The notes below the pieces were generated by a model that had not been told where the DNA came from, searched no databases, and saw only the letters and a program-made list of their open reading frames with translations. The translations under genes were made by a program, and so were the position numbers. Of a stretch of DNA of 40,799 nt, positions 30,941 through 39,575 are shown one piece after another; the first letter of the stretch is position 1, and the number at the start of each line of letters is the position of its first letter. This DNA is from Muribaculaceae bacterium (GTDB taxonomy: Bacteria; Bacteroidota; Bacteroidia; Bacteroidales; Muribaculaceae), in the NCBI GenBank assembly GCA_029060725.1, contig JAIDTL010000122.1, positions 1-40,799 on the forward strand. The letters are read 5' to 3'.

Positions 30941-33721
30941 TTATTTCACGACCACTTTCTTGCCGCCAACGACATAGATGCCTTTTGCAAGGGTCTTGAT
31001 ATCAGCGGAAGAAGCATTGCGGAGCACTATGTTGCCCTGGAGGTCGTAGACGTCACAGTCGGAAATCTCAGCTATAGAAGCAACAGAGCCACCTTTGTCT
31101 ACAGTATAGTTGAGGCGGATTTCCGGGTTGCAGATACCTTTCTTGCCTTCAGACATGAAGAATGCATCATCACAGATGCTGCGGGCAGGAATGACAACGA
31201 CATACGCTCCATCCTCAGCAATGGTTGTGTTGAGATTGACATTGATCAAATATTCATCCATCATGTCCCAACCGATCACAGCTTCAGCCACCGGATCAGA
31301 ATCAACTGCGTCAGCCTTATATACATATCCTGTAGTGTTCCAAGTCATGACTACATCCGGGAATATGAGTGAAATATGGCTGAGTTCACTTAGTGTTGAG
31401 CCTGATTCCGGGTCAACAGAAGTATAGTTAAACACTTCTTGCTCTGTAGGATTAACAGGATCGTCTGAACCTTTAGACGCTACTGTATAATAGAGACGAT
31501 ATTCAGGATTGCAGAGACCTTCTTTACCATCAGACTCATAATAATCACCATTAATTATGACGTGATTTGGAATTACGACTTCGTATGTACCATCTTCTAC
31601 AATAGGCTCATTAAAATCAATCACGATGCGATTAGGCTCCATAAAGTCGGTGCGACCGTTACCGGTAGCCACCACGTTACGAGCAACGCTATAGACTTCT
31701 ACAGTGAAGTCATCACAAGTCACTTCTTCAGCAAATGAGAGCACGATTTGGCTAAGAGACTCAACTTTAGAACCCATCTCAGGATATACGCTTGTGTATT
31801 CAAGGGCTTCCTGCGGATCAACGGGATCGTCGGCGCCATTAGGATCAACGGTGTATGAGAGACGGAACTCCGGATTGCAGATGCCAGCCTTTCCATCAGA
31901 GTCGAAGAACTCGTTGGAGCAGATGGCACCTCTTGGAATTACAATCTCGTATTCACCTGCCTCAGTTACCGGATCGAGAAGTTCAATTTTAATTAAATAT
32001 ATGTCATCCCAGTCATACAAAACCTGAGCATCAGAAACAATAGACTGGTCTGCCTTATTATATACAATAGCATCCTTACCAAAAGTATTAACCATATCAG
32101 GATACCAGAGTTTTACAACATCGAGAGATGCCACTGTAGAGCCATCCTCAGGGGAAACAGAGTCGTAGAAGAATACTTCCTGCTCAGCGGGATCAACAAC
32201 GGGATCGTCGGGAGTGTCATCGAGATTGCCTGTGATCTGGAAACCGGAGTAAAGACTGCGGCTATTGACCGACTCAAATTGTTCGCCGAATACAAAAGTA
32301 CCTGTGGGGAAATAAATCTTGTAGGAACCTTCAGCCACGATATTGAGAGGCTCAGCAGACCATTCGCCATCAGGAATCCATTTAGTGAAATGGAATTCAG
32401 CAGCCGCACCACCTTCTTCACCCTCCGGCTGCTCATAGAAGAGAGTTCCGAGAGTATTATCAAGTAGATCCTGAATAGCAATCTCACCCCAATTATATGA
32501 CATCACATCGCCGCTTGCTGACTTCACAACGACTTCTGTCAGGCTATCGAGAGTCTCCCCTCTCGTCGGAGTGACCACAACGATTTCCTTAGCTCCGAGA
32601 TCGCACTGCCATCCTGCAATATAATAAGCATTGTCATCTTCGCCATCATCGCCCTTCAGCTGAGAACCGTCAAGATCACGCACATAAACATAAATCACAA
32701 GCTCTGCATCCACAGACTTCACATATTCATCATTTGAGAGATCAAGAGTCCACACTGTCTTATCTGCATTGGATGAGAGACATGATGCCGGATATTCAGT
32801 TATTCCAAACTGACCCTTGGGGGTCGCAGCCTTATAGACATTGACAGGACCGGAGAAGGTATATGTGAAGACAGCCTGGGAAGGCTCACTGATAGTGACA
32901 GTATAAGGTGCAGGCGTGATACTCAGAAGAGTGATGTCGGAATACTTATAACCTTCCACCTTGCCGGTGAATTTATAAGTTTCCCTTGCCACTACCGGAG
33001 TCGGGACGCCATCGCTTGAATACTTATCTATACCATTATAGAACACAAACTCAGCGGAATAATCATGACCTTCAAAGAATCTGAATGAACCGACAACATT
33101 CCAGCTTATTTCAGAAGAATCGCCGAGAGAGCGTCCGACAGTATAGTTGGAAGAAATCGTGACACTTTCTCCTGTAGTATTGTCTGATACCAAAAGCTCG
33201 GTATAACCAATGGCATCATTATGATTGGTATTGACCTTCACCAATTGCTCATCCCATAAGCCCTGAGGCTGTGAGAAATCAGGGGAAACAGACAGAACCT
33301 TAAAATCGTCGAACATAGCGGAAGCGAGTTCCGGCACTTCTACAGTGTAATAGAATTCCTTCGGATCGCTAAGTTCACCGGCAGCATTCTTGAGCAGACC
33401 TTCGGGAAACTGAAGCGTATACTCGCCATTACACTTGAAATCAGAGAAATTGAAATCATATACGTAGTCACCCCAAGCCGGATCACTGTTGGAGGAGTAA
33501 GTACCGGCAATTTCATTACCATTCTCATCAATCCATATTGGCATTACATTTGTAGCTGCCAAGCCGACTTCAGCTGAGATTCTCATTGTTTCAAGCTGAT
33601 ACACCTGAGTGATATCAATGCTTGGATTCGGCTGTTGGATAGCCGGTGTCCACTCAAAGGCAGACGCGCTTGCGACAGCTACATAAGCAGCAGACAAAGC
33701 AAGTAAATGTCTAATTTTCAT
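30941..33721 (-). CDS. Secreted Ig-like repeat protein with T9SS-type sorting domain
   Basis: 926 residues. Signal peptide (MKIRHLLALSAAYVAVASAS). The protein has at least three modules of about 115-125 residues (about 512-637, 638-757, 757-875), each with S-V-x-P-E-x-G-S at the start, V-V-I-P in the middle and G-I-or-L-C-N-P-E-x-R-L-x-Y-T-V near the end, joined by D-D-P-V linkers. The N-terminal half has more divergent copies. The sorting domain (about 876-926) has V-Y-D-L-Q-G-N-I-V ... G-I-Y-V-V-G-G-K-K-V-V-V-K. This fits SbsA-type/Ig-like surface proteins. Ligand unknown. Confidence 0.8.
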   Translation of the reverse strand: MKIRHLLALSAAYVAVASASAFEWTPAIQQPNPSIDITQVYQLETMRISAEVGLAATNVMPIWIDENGNEIAGTYSSNSDPAWGDYVYDFNFSDFKCNGEYTLQFPEGLLKNAAGELSDPKEFYYTVEVPELASAMFDDFKVLSVSPDFSQPQGLWDEQLVKVNTNHNDAIGYTELLVSDNTTGESVTISSNYTVGRSLGDSSEISWNVVGSFRFFEGHDYSAEFVFYNGIDKYSSDGVPTPVVARETYKFTGKVEGYKYSDITLLSITPAPYTVTISEPSQAVFTYTFSGPVNVYKAATPKGQFGITEYPASCLSSNADKTVWTLDLSNDEYVKSVDAELVIYVYVRDLDGSQLKGDDGEDDNAYYIAGWQCDLGAKEIVVVTPTRGETLDSLTEVVVKSASGDVMSYNWGEIAIQDLLDNTLGTLFYEQPEGEEGGAAAEFHFTKWIPDGEWSAEPLNIVAEGSYKIYFPTGTFVFGEQFESVNSRSLYSGFQITGNLDDTPDDPVVDPAEQEVFFYDSVSPEDGSTVASLDVVKLWYPDMVNTFGKDAIVYNKADQSIVSDAQVLYDWDDIYLIKIELLDPVTEAGEYEIVIPRGAICSNEFFDSDGKAGICNPEFRLSYTVDPNGADDPVDPQEALEYTSVYPEMGSKVESLSQIVLSFAEEVTCDDFTVEVYSVARNVVATGNGRTDFMEPNRIVIDFNEPIVEDGTYEVVIPNHVIINGDYYESDGKEGLCNPEYRLYYTVASKGSDDPVNPTEQEVFNYTSVDPESGSTLSELSHISLIFPDVVMTWNTTGYVYKADAVDSDPVAEAVIGWDMMDEYLINVNLNTTIAEDGAYVVVIPARSICDDAFFMSEGKKGICNPEIRLNYTVDKGGSVASIAEISDCDVYDLQGNIVLRNASSADIKTLAKGIYVVGGKKVVVK

Positions 33722-33732
33722 AGGCGGAAGTT

Positions 33733-33783
33733 ATTAACTATAAATTATAAATTATCAACTATTAATTATTAACTATAAATTAT
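33733..33783. repeat. AT-rich tandem repeats between two secreted-protein genes
   Basis: Units of ACTATAAATT, ACTATTAATT and the like fill the gap of 68 bases. Similar units occur at 7030-7065. Confidence 0.7.
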
Positions 33784-33789
33784 TTATCA

Positions 33790-35361
33790 CTACTTGACAA
33801 CGATTTTTTTGCCGTTGCGGATGTAGATTCCTTTTGAAGGGGTCATGACGCGACGACCTGTGAGGTCGAAGTACACGTCATCTGAGTCAGCAGCCTCTAT
33901 ACTTTCCACACCCGATGATGCAGCTTTGTATCTCACGAAAATATCGGAGGAGTGATCAAGACCGTCGGCGCAAAGTAGTCCGCCAAGAGTGACTGTGATT
34001 TCAGAATCAGCGTCAGCGTCGATAGCAGGAGCCTTGAAATAGTAAAGCATCGCATCGGCAGAATCGGGAGTGGAAGTAAGCTCACTATATGGAATGGAGA
34101 CTTTGCTTGCCACGCCATCCTTAGTGAAAGAGAAATCAACAGATTCAAACTGTATCTTCTGTCCGTTGAGCACCCACATCTCCATTTCTTCACCGCTATT
34201 GAGAGTACTTCCGGCAGCAGGGACCCAATCGGCAGCTACACTATAGACAACGCTTTTAAGATTGTAGGCATAACCGAAAGAGTAGGGACTTGCAGCATAT
34301 CCGGTGAGCACATACTGGCCGTCAGCGCTCTTTATGCCGGTGATCCTGAGTTCAATAAATTGCTGGACGGGGAGTCCCGGAATCATTACCTCCGGGAAAC
34401 GAGAGACACCTTGAAGGTTGACAGAAACAGTCTTTCCTTCCACGGTGACAGGAGGATATTCTATATACATACCAAGTTCGATATTGTCGCGGTCGCCGTA
34501 TGTAATTTCAGCCGTAGGATGGCAGTTTGGATCAAGATTCTCACTGAATGTAAGGCTAACTATACCATCAGATCCACCCGGAAGGTAGTATGTCAGGAAG
34601 TCGGAGACACCGCTTGTCGGAGTGCCACTTTCCCAAACGAGTTCCGCTGGTTTTCCTGCCATCTTATAGTTTAGCACAAGCTTTCCAGCCCCGTCACCGA
34701 AATTTGGACGATTGCTTGAATCGGCAGCATCGCGAATACCGGTAATGGTAAGAGTCATAACATCCCCTTCATTTATTTTGCCTTCCCTATACCATTGTCT
34801 AATGGTGCTGAACCAGTTGACAGTGATGTATGAATTCGACACGGTAGGAGTAAGCTTCACGGAAGCATCATTGACGGCGAGTGTACAATTAGTGCATTTT
34901 ACGGGCACGCTAAATGAAAGAGTAGCATTGTAGTTTGCGCTTATGGACATCAGTTGGTCTCCGGCAGCAGGAAAAGCATCTACTAATTCTATAGATTCGT
35001 TGCCGGTGACAATTTTAAATGTTCCGCCATCAAGAGGAAACCCATTATAGAAGTATAGCGTCTGACCCTCTTCGACCTGATAAACACGTACCTTTTCACC
35101 ATTGGCACCGTAATAGTTATTAACTGAATTGATAGGATTTGCATGTTCAGGCTCCACGTAAGGAGAAATCTCCGATCCTGAGCTATAGCAACGAATAGAG
35201 CCGGAAGCGGTAGAGGTAAATGTACCCATTACCGGAACCATTGCATCGTAGTTGTATACGACATCCGGTTGCAAATCTCCCCAATCAGTTGAAGGAGCGG
35301 CATTTATAGTTGCGACTGAAGCAGATACTAAAGAGCAAGCAAGTAGATATTTTAAATTCAT
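33790..35361 (-). CDS. Secreted Ig-like protein with T9SS-type sorting domain
   Basis: 523 residues. A weak signal peptide (MNLKYLLACSLVSASVATINA) is followed by beta-rich sequence with V-x-A-F-P-A-A-G-D-Q-L and L-T-F-S-E-N-L-D-P-N elements, as in SbsA/BIG-type Ig-like domains. The CTD has D-V-Y-F-D-L-T-G-R-R-V ... G-I-Y-I-R-N-G-K-K-I-V-V-K, one of the clearest type A sorting domains in the window. It lies 68 bases upstream of the 30941 gene, same strand. Confidence 0.78.
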   Translation of the reverse strand: MNLKYLLACSLVSASVATINAAPSTDWGDLQPDVVYNYDAMVPVMGTFTSTASGSIRCYSSGSEISPYVEPEHANPINSVNNYYGANGEKVRVYQVEEGQTLYFYNGFPLDGGTFKIVTGNESIELVDAFPAAGDQLMSISANYNATLSFSVPVKCTNCTLAVNDASVKLTPTVSNSYITVNWFSTIRQWYREGKINEGDVMTLTITGIRDAADSSNRPNFGDGAGKLVLNYKMAGKPAELVWESGTPTSGVSDFLTYYLPGGSDGIVSLTFSENLDPNCHPTAEITYGDRDNIELGMYIEYPPVTVEGKTVSVNLQGVSRFPEVMIPGLPVQQFIELRITGIKSADGQYVLTGYAASPYSFGYAYNLKSVVYSVAADWVPAAGSTLNSGEEMEMWVLNGQKIQFESVDFSFTKDGVASKVSIPYSELTSTPDSADAMLYYFKAPAIDADADSEITVTLGGLLCADGLDHSSDIFVRYKAASSGVESIEAADSDDVYFDLTGRRVMTPSKGIYIRNGKKIVVK

Positions 35362-35445
35362 TTGTTTACAGTATTAGGTATTAAAAATGAGTATCACATC
35401 AGCTAAAATCATTGATAATAAATGAGGCATAGCCGAATAATTTTA

Positions 35446-35453
35446 CAAAAGTA
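35446..35453 (-). promoter_or_regulatory. Likely -7 promoter element for the 33790-35361 gene
   Basis: The minus strand reads TACTTTTG (TAnnTTTG). About 21-22 bases upstream are only weak -33 candidates (TTAG or TTTA). Confidence 0.45.
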
Positions 35454-35508
35454 TAAATTTTTTTTTGATTTCTACTAAATATTATGTTAAAAAATAAAAA
35501 AGACAAAA

Positions 35509-35540
35509 AAAGGGAAGGCCGCAGCAGCGAACTTCCCTTT
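35509..35540 (-). terminator. Intrinsic terminator after the TPR gene
   Basis: Minus-strand stem AAAGGGAAG/CTTCCCTTT (35532-35540 with 35509-35517) with a 14-base loop, followed on the minus strand by a long T-rich run. Confidence 0.85.
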
Positions 35541-35624
35541 CATAAAATAAGCAGGTATGTTTTATTATTTTATGGGGCAAATTAAAGCATTGAACATTAA
35601 ACAACGAACAATGAGTAATAAGTA

Positions 35625-36302
35625 TTAGAGGCGGGCTTTCTCGCGTTCGATGTAGGAATCGATAGAGAGGCCGTTGCCGAGAGTGAACTGAGGATAATCC
35701 TTCTTGATAGTCTCGTAGCATTTGAGTGCATCACCGTATTTCTTCTGCTCGTCGTAGACGACAGCCATCTTCAGAAGCGCACGGGGAGCAATCTGAGGAT
35801 TCTTGTCGGCTTTCTTTTCGGCATATTTGAAAGCGGAGATAGCTTCGTCGTATTTCTTAAGGTTTACGTAGCAGTCGCCAAGAAGAACCTGAGCATTAGC
35901 AGCAAGGACCTTGTCGCCGGTGCTGAAATCCTTAAGATATTTGGCAGCTTCTTCGTATTTTCCGGAGTTATAGAGAGTCTCGGCAGCGCTGAGAGCGGCG
36001 AGCTTTCCGGCATTTGTGCCACCATATTCGTCAGCTACTTTCTTATACATAGCGGCAGTGGTGGAGTCATTGCCCATAGCTGTAAGTTCCACCTTATTGT
36101 AGGCTTCCATAGCCTTATTATTCTTGGGGACCTTATAGAGATATAGCCATGCGAAAGTGAGGCAAGCCACTACAAGGATAGCGCCCATGGCGATACCCAT
36201 AGCTTTTTTGTTAGTCTCGATGTTACGACCGAGGTTTGTCAGCCTATTGTTGATATTTTCGAGCTGGTCTGGCTGCTCGGGTGTCTGGTTGGATGATGCC
36301 AT
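35625..36302 (-). CDS. YfgM-like membrane-anchored TPR protein
   Basis: 225 residues from ATG 36302 (MASSNQTPEQPDQLEN); the longer reading to 36488 runs through the promoter and is rejected. Short cytoplasmic N terminus, one helix (about 34-53: M-A-M-G-I-A-M-G-A-I-L-V-V-like), then a TPR series in the periplasm: Y-N-S-G-K-Y-E-E-A-A-K-Y-L, L-K-K-Y-D-E-A-I-S-A-F-K-Y-A, K-K-Y-G-D-A-L-K-C-Y-E-T-I. This matches the YfgM/ancillary translocon chaperone or Bacteroidetes TPR protein. It has its own promoter and terminator, so is probably monocistronic. Confidence 0.8.
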   Translation of the reverse strand: MASSNQTPEQPDQLENINNRLTNLGRNIETNKKAMGIAMGAILVVACLTFAWLYLYKVPKNNKAMEAYNKVELTAMGNDSTTAAMYKKVADEYGGTNAGKLAALSAAETLYNSGKYEEAAKYLKDFSTGDKVLAANAQVLLGDCYVNLKKYDEAISAFKYAEKKADKNPQIAPRALLKMAVVYDEQKKYGDALKCYETIKKDYPQFTLGNGLSIDSYIEREKARL

Positions 36303-36385
36303 TTTATATTGATCTATTTCTTTAATTATCTTAAAAATACACGAGCTATTGACAAGATTTCTACATCGTCTGCTCATTCGAAGCG

Positions 36386-36417
36386 CAAAGTTAATGATTT
36401 TTTTTGTGACGTGCAAA
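36386..36417 (-). promoter_or_regulatory. Bacteroidetes-type promoter for the TPR gene
   Basis: Minus strand: TTTG (36414-36417), 20 bases, TAACTTTG (36386-36393). It is a full consensus match, about 85 bases before ATG 36302. It supports the shorter start. Confidence 0.88.
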
Positions 36418-36433
36418 TTATTTCGAGAAAAAA

Positions 36434-36466
36434 GTTTTTGCGTTGTGCGTTTTGCGTTTTGCGTGG
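36434..36466. repeat. Short GCGTTTT tandem repeat
   Basis: Four degenerate units GCGTTGT/GCGTTTT in the TPR/AAA intergenic gap, similar to the array at 2209-2248. Confidence 0.6.
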
Positions 36467-36517
36467 AAAGCTGATTTGGAGCGGCCACTCGCTGAGAGGA
36501 GCTGGGAGCAGCATATC

Positions 36518-38098
36518 CTACGGTCGCGGATAAACGCGTGGGGAGAACTTTTTGATTTCATACGTGAGGCCACGCTCCTCTTTCTTCTCTGTGAAGTTGG
36601 CGGCTATCAGATATACCGTTCGTGAATCCATGGCGTAACGCCCGGCATAGTCGCGCGAATGAATCTGATCCATTGCTTCGGTTACACTCTTATTGTATTT
36701 GAATTCGAAGACATACACAAAGTCACCCGCAAAAACCTCAATGTCGCTGCGCCCATGATAGCCGTGGTGCTCGGCGATGACGGGAGTGCCGCACAGCACA
36801 GCCAGAAGATAGGTAACCGCGCGGTAGGTCGACTCGTTGTGGTCTTCTCCGGGAATATCCTTCAGCAGGGTGGCGAGGCGGTCCATGAAATCATGGATAG
36901 CACCTCGGAAAAGGTCTTTCCTGAAACTTGTGAACTCAAGTCCGCTTCCTCGTCTTGACGTAAGAGGAGCGTAACAGCGAAGCAGATGTTTGAAGAATCC
37001 GATTTCTACCTCCCGATTGGGAAAGCATAGGTCATAAAGATCCGAGACACTGTCATAGCGTGCGATAGTAAGATACCCTGTCTGGAACATTAGGGGAACC
37101 GGATCCCATTCATCGAATCCTACTGTTATGAGCTCATCTTTAGTTGCGGTCTGGCCGTTTATCTCCCTTGGATCGATGCCGTTGTTCCTTACCCACCTCG
37201 CAAGAAATATCGGAGTCCCGGTCTCAAACCAATACGGTTCTATCCTAATCTTGTCGAGTGCATTCAGCACGCTAAACGGGTTATAGAGTCTCGAGCCCTC
37301 TTCCGAGAAGAGATATCCGTCATAGTAATCCCGCAATGCCTTCAGCATGGTGTCGAAATCATCTCCTCTTTTCGCGGCAAGTCTCTCAATGCCTGGACGG
37401 AAATTCTCAACAAGCTCGCCTTCAGTCCATCCGCATATATCGGCGTAGGCATCTGCCATCGATATGTCCTTGAGGTTGTTGAGGTCGCTGAAAATGCTTA
37501 CCTTTGAGAATCGTGCCACGCCCGTGATGAAGGCGAAGCGGATATACCGATCCATACTCTTAAGATTGCCAAAGAAGCTTTTCAATGTACGCTGATTCTT
37601 TTCAAAAAGTTCCTTATTTTCCTCTATCTCAAGCAATGGTTTGTCGTATTCATCAATGAGAATCACAACTTTTCGTCCAGAAGACTCAGCAACCGTCTCT
37701 ATGAGTTCAGAAAATCTGCCGGCAATCGTATCTGCCACATCAGTCATTCCGTATTTATTCTCGTATTTTTTAAGAAGGCGGTTTAACAGACTTTCCAGTC
37801 CATTTTCAAGGCTGAAATTTTCTGCATTGAAGTCAAAGCGAAGTACGGGGGATGGAGTCCAATCAAGACACATGCTGTCAGCGGCAAGACCTTGGAAGAG
37901 TTCGCGACGTCCCTCAAAGTACGCTTCCAAAGTGGATAGCAACAGACTTTTTCCGAAGCGGCGAGGACGACTTAGAAAAATATACTGGCCATGACTCAGT
38001 AACGGCTGGATATAGCCGGTCTTGTCTACATAAACATATCCTTCCTCGATTATCTTTGAGAAAGTCTGTATACCTATAGGGTACCTAAGTTCTTCCAT
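36518..38098 (-). CDS. AAA-ATPase/PD-(D/E)XK nuclease-like protein (AAA-ATPase_like + DUF1703-type)
   Basis: 526 residues from ATG 38098 (MEELRYPIGIQTFSKIIEEG). N-terminal ATPase: Y-V-D-K-T-G-Y-I, Walker A-like R-P-R-R-F-G-K-S-L (about 44-52), Walker B L-I-D-E-Y-D-K-P (about 150-157). C-terminal nuclease-like domain: G-R-S-D-I-E and V-Y-V-F-E-F-K-Y-N give the D...E-x-K core. The family is highly multiplied in Bacteroidetes, with unknown function; a mobile or defence-related role is often suspected. Promoter lies 18-49 bases upstream, and a repeat mosaic begins about 170 bases upstream. Residues MCFYLHLKLF... upstream of 38098 overlap the promoter and are not likely to be translated. Confidence 0.85.
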   Translation of the reverse strand: MEELRYPIGIQTFSKIIEEGYVYVDKTGYIQPLLSHGQYIFLSRPRRFGKSLLLSTLEAYFEGRRELFQGLAADSMCLDWTPSPVLRFDFNAENFSLENGLESLLNRLLKKYENKYGMTDVADTIAGRFSELIETVAESSGRKVVILIDEYDKPLLEIEENKELFEKNQRTLKSFFGNLKSMDRYIRFAFITGVARFSKVSIFSDLNNLKDISMADAYADICGWTEGELVENFRPGIERLAAKRGDDFDTMLKALRDYYDGYLFSEEGSRLYNPFSVLNALDKIRIEPYWFETGTPIFLARWVRNNGIDPREINGQTATKDELITVGFDEWDPVPLMFQTGYLTIARYDSVSDLYDLCFPNREVEIGFFKHLLRCYAPLTSRRGSGLEFTSFRKDLFRGAIHDFMDRLATLLKDIPGEDHNESTYRAVTYLLAVLCGTPVIAEHHGYHGRSDIEVFAGDFVYVFEFKYNKSVTEAMDQIHSRDYAGRYAMDSRTVYLIAANFTEKKEERGLTYEIKKFSPRVYPRP

Positions 38099-38115
38099 GA
38101 TACTCAAAATTTTTA

Positions 38116-38147
38116 CAAAGATAACCATAAATAATTTAAGATGCAAA
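38116..38147 (-). promoter_or_regulatory. Bacteroidetes-type promoter for the AAA/PD-(D/E)XK gene
   Basis: Minus strand: TTTG (38144-38147), 20 bases, TATCTTTG (38116-38123). Transcription would begin about 11 bases before ATG 38098, so the leader is very short. It fixes the start at 38098. Confidence 0.85.
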
Positions 38148-38165
38148 TAAAAACACATGGTCCTT

Positions 38166-38270
38166 TCATTTACGATGTAGTTCCGGCGGCAACATCACGT
38201 AAAGTCCTACGAGCTCTGTCGCGCCTTCATAAAGGGAAATGAACCGGCGGAAAAACTCGGGAATGGCATC
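38166..38270 (-). pseudogene. Possible gene remnant, 34-codon C-terminal fragment
   Basis: Reading the minus strand from the repeat boundary, the frame gives D-A-I-P-E-F-F-R-R-F-I-S-L-Y-E-G-A-T-E-L then V-G-L-Y-V-M-L-P-P-E-L-H-R-K and a stop at 38166. The composition looks protein-like, and upstream it is cut off by the CGCAAAGGCGC repeat. I do not recognise the protein, and no start remains. It may be chance. Confidence 0.3.
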
Positions 38271-38515
38271 ACGCAAAGGCGCAAAGGGCTCGCTGAGGGG
38301 GGAGCTTTAACTATGAATTATGAATTATGAATTATGAATTTTGAATTATGAATTTTGAATGATCATTACTTCACTCGGAAGCAAAGAGCGCTGAGGCTCG
38401 CTCGCTGCGCTTCGCATAGCATGAATGAGGCAGACAACGTAATCAAGCGTGCTGTATGAGCCCTCCGAGTCAAGCAACGTAATAGAGCATGCTCCGCATG
38501 CGCCAGCGCGCGTCA
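38269..38515. repeat. Repeat module R1 (CGCAAAGGCGC to GCATGC core)
   Basis: First copy of a module: ACGCAAAGGCGCAAAGG, an AT-rich TATGAATTA tract, TTCACTCGGAAGCAAAGAGC, then GAATGAGGCAGACAACGTAA and one GCATGCTCCGCATGC (38487-38501). A shorter direct copy is at 39001-39107 and an inverted one at 39140-39345. Together with the next entries this fills the gene-free stretch 38099-39620. Confidence 0.85.
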
Positions 38516-38566
38516 AACTCTATCTTTTGAGATGGATCTTTTTTGATGGAGTCACATCGCGGATCG

Positions 38567-38790
38567 CCTGGGCTTCGCCGGCTGTGCCGCTGACGCTGGC
38601 GGATTTTCGCGGATATCTATAATTTTCCGTGCTTCGGGCGTGCTTCCGGGCTTCGGGCGTGCGCTCGCGGATGAAAGCTGGGCATCGCTGCGCTTGCCGA
38701 TGCGGATCAGATTAATTATGAATTATGAACTATGAATTATGAATTAATGGATACCGGCACTGGGATCCGCGATAGCCGGCGAAGCCCAGG
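38567..38790. repeat. 17-base inverted repeat CCTGGGCTTCGCCGGCT
   Basis: Perfect inverted copies at 38567-38583 and 38774-38790, about 190 bases apart. Between them lie GCTTCGGGCGTGC direct repeats and an AT-rich TATGAATTA tract (38711-38748). Resembles a REP-like palindrome unit. Confidence 0.8.
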
Positions 38791-38869
38791 CTCAGCCTTG
38801 ATCAGCGTGCGAACGCCAGAAGCACGGGCACTTAATTCTACCTCGGAGAGGTTTTCCTAAATTGCTTAA

Positions 38870-38907
38870 CCCCAGGTTTTAACCTGTGGGGATCCGCGGG
38901 GATCCGC
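38870..38907. repeat. REP-like hairpin plus GGGGATCCGC direct repeat
   Basis: CCCCAGGTT (38870-38878) pairs with AACCTGTGGGG (38881-38891) with a two-base bulge. It runs into two exact copies of GGGGATCCGC (38888-38897, 38898-38907). Confidence 0.65.
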
Positions 38908-39000
38908 CGCCATCGGCGAAATAAGCGAGCGAAGCGACAGCGATCCGCGGTGTGACCGCCATCTTAAAAGATCCAATACATGGTCATTGGAGGAATGAAT

Positions 39001-39107
39001 CTCACGCAAAGGCGCAAAGGGCTCGCTGAGGGGGAGCTTTAACTATGAATTATGAATTATGAATGATCTTTACTTCACTCGGAAGCAAAGAGCGCTGAGG
39101 CTCGCTC
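39001..39107. repeat. Repeat module R2, direct copy of R1
   Basis: Same order as R1 but with a shorter TATGAATTA tract. Matches R1 from ACGCAAAGGCGCAAAGG through GAGGCTCGCTC, differing mainly in the AT-tract length. Confidence 0.85.
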
Positions 39108-39126
39108 CGCATCCGCTCCGCATTGC

Positions 39127-39448
39127 AAGTTACCTTTAGACGCGCGGGGGCGCATGCGGAGCATGCTTTATTACGTTGGTTTGACGCGGGGGGACGCATG
39201 CGGAGCATGCTTGATTACGTTGTCTGCCTCATTCTTGCAATGCGGAGCGGATGCGTAGCGAGCCTCAGCGTGCTTTGCTGCCGAGTGGAGAATGATACTT
39301 CATAGTTGAACTCAGCGAGCCCTTTGCGCCTTTGCGTGAGATTCCCTCTCCAGAAGTTACACTTGGACGCGCGTGGGCGCATGCGGAGCATGCTTTATTA
39401 CGTTGCTTGACGCGGTGGGGCGCATGCGGAGCATGCTTTATTACGTTT
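39127..39448. repeat. About 95-base direct repeat D1/D2 with paired GCATGCGGAGCATGC
   Basis: D1 (39127-39222) and D2 (39354-39448) share AAGTTAC, GACGCGCG, two copies each of GCATGCGGAGCATGC (39152, 39196, 39379, 39422) and TTATTACGTT. With 38487 (inverted) this makes five perfect 15-base copies. The motif is itself two GCATGC palindromes around GGA. Confidence 0.88.
39140..39345. repeat. Inverted copy R3 of module R1
   Basis: The reverse complement of about 39140-39345 follows R1: CTCACGCAAAGGCGCAAAGG, CACTCGG, GAATGAGGCAGACAACGTAA, then the GCATGC core. It forms a long imperfect inverted repeat with R1 enclosing about 620 bases. Confidence 0.8.
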
Positions 39449-39464
39449 TTGTCGCGGGGGGACG

Positions 39465-39507
39465 AAAAAAAGAGCCGGATGCATGGAGATATGCACCCGG
39501 CTCTTTT
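39465..39507. terminator. Bidirectional terminator near the Big_2 gene
   Basis: AGAGCCGG (39471-39478) pairs with CCGGCTCT (39497-39504), flanked by A7 on the left and T4 on the right, with an inner TGCAT/ATGCA pairing. On the minus strand it is followed by a seven-T run and lies about 115 bases after the Big_2 stop. Confidence 0.85.
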
Positions 39508-39516
39508 ATTAAAGCA

Positions 39517-39575
39517 CTGTCCGCCCGCTATCTGAGGCCCTGGAACGCCCTGCTGAGTAAGGCGGACAGCGTCAT
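39517..39575 (-). other. Stem-loop/small ORF between terminator and Big_2 gene
   Basis: CTGTCCGCC (39517-39525) pairs with GGCGGACAG (39561-39569). On the minus strand an ATG at 39575 opens a 15-codon frame (M-T-L-S-A-L-L-S-R-A-F-Q-G-L-R) stopping at 39528, just before the terminator. It may be a small peptide, a leader remnant or an RNA structure. No ribosome-binding evidence. Confidence 0.3.

Noticed and set aside
36303..36488. N-terminal extension of the TPR protein
   Set aside because: The extension would overlap a full consensus promoter at 36386-36417 and has no family resemblance.
38310..38350. CRISPR-like array in the repeat island
   Set aside because: The TATGAATTA units are adjacent without unique spacers, and no cas genes are present.
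38270..39345. Insertion sequence bounded by the long inverted repeat
   Set aside because: No transposase frame lies between the arms, and the arms are imperfect; at most it is a decayed element.
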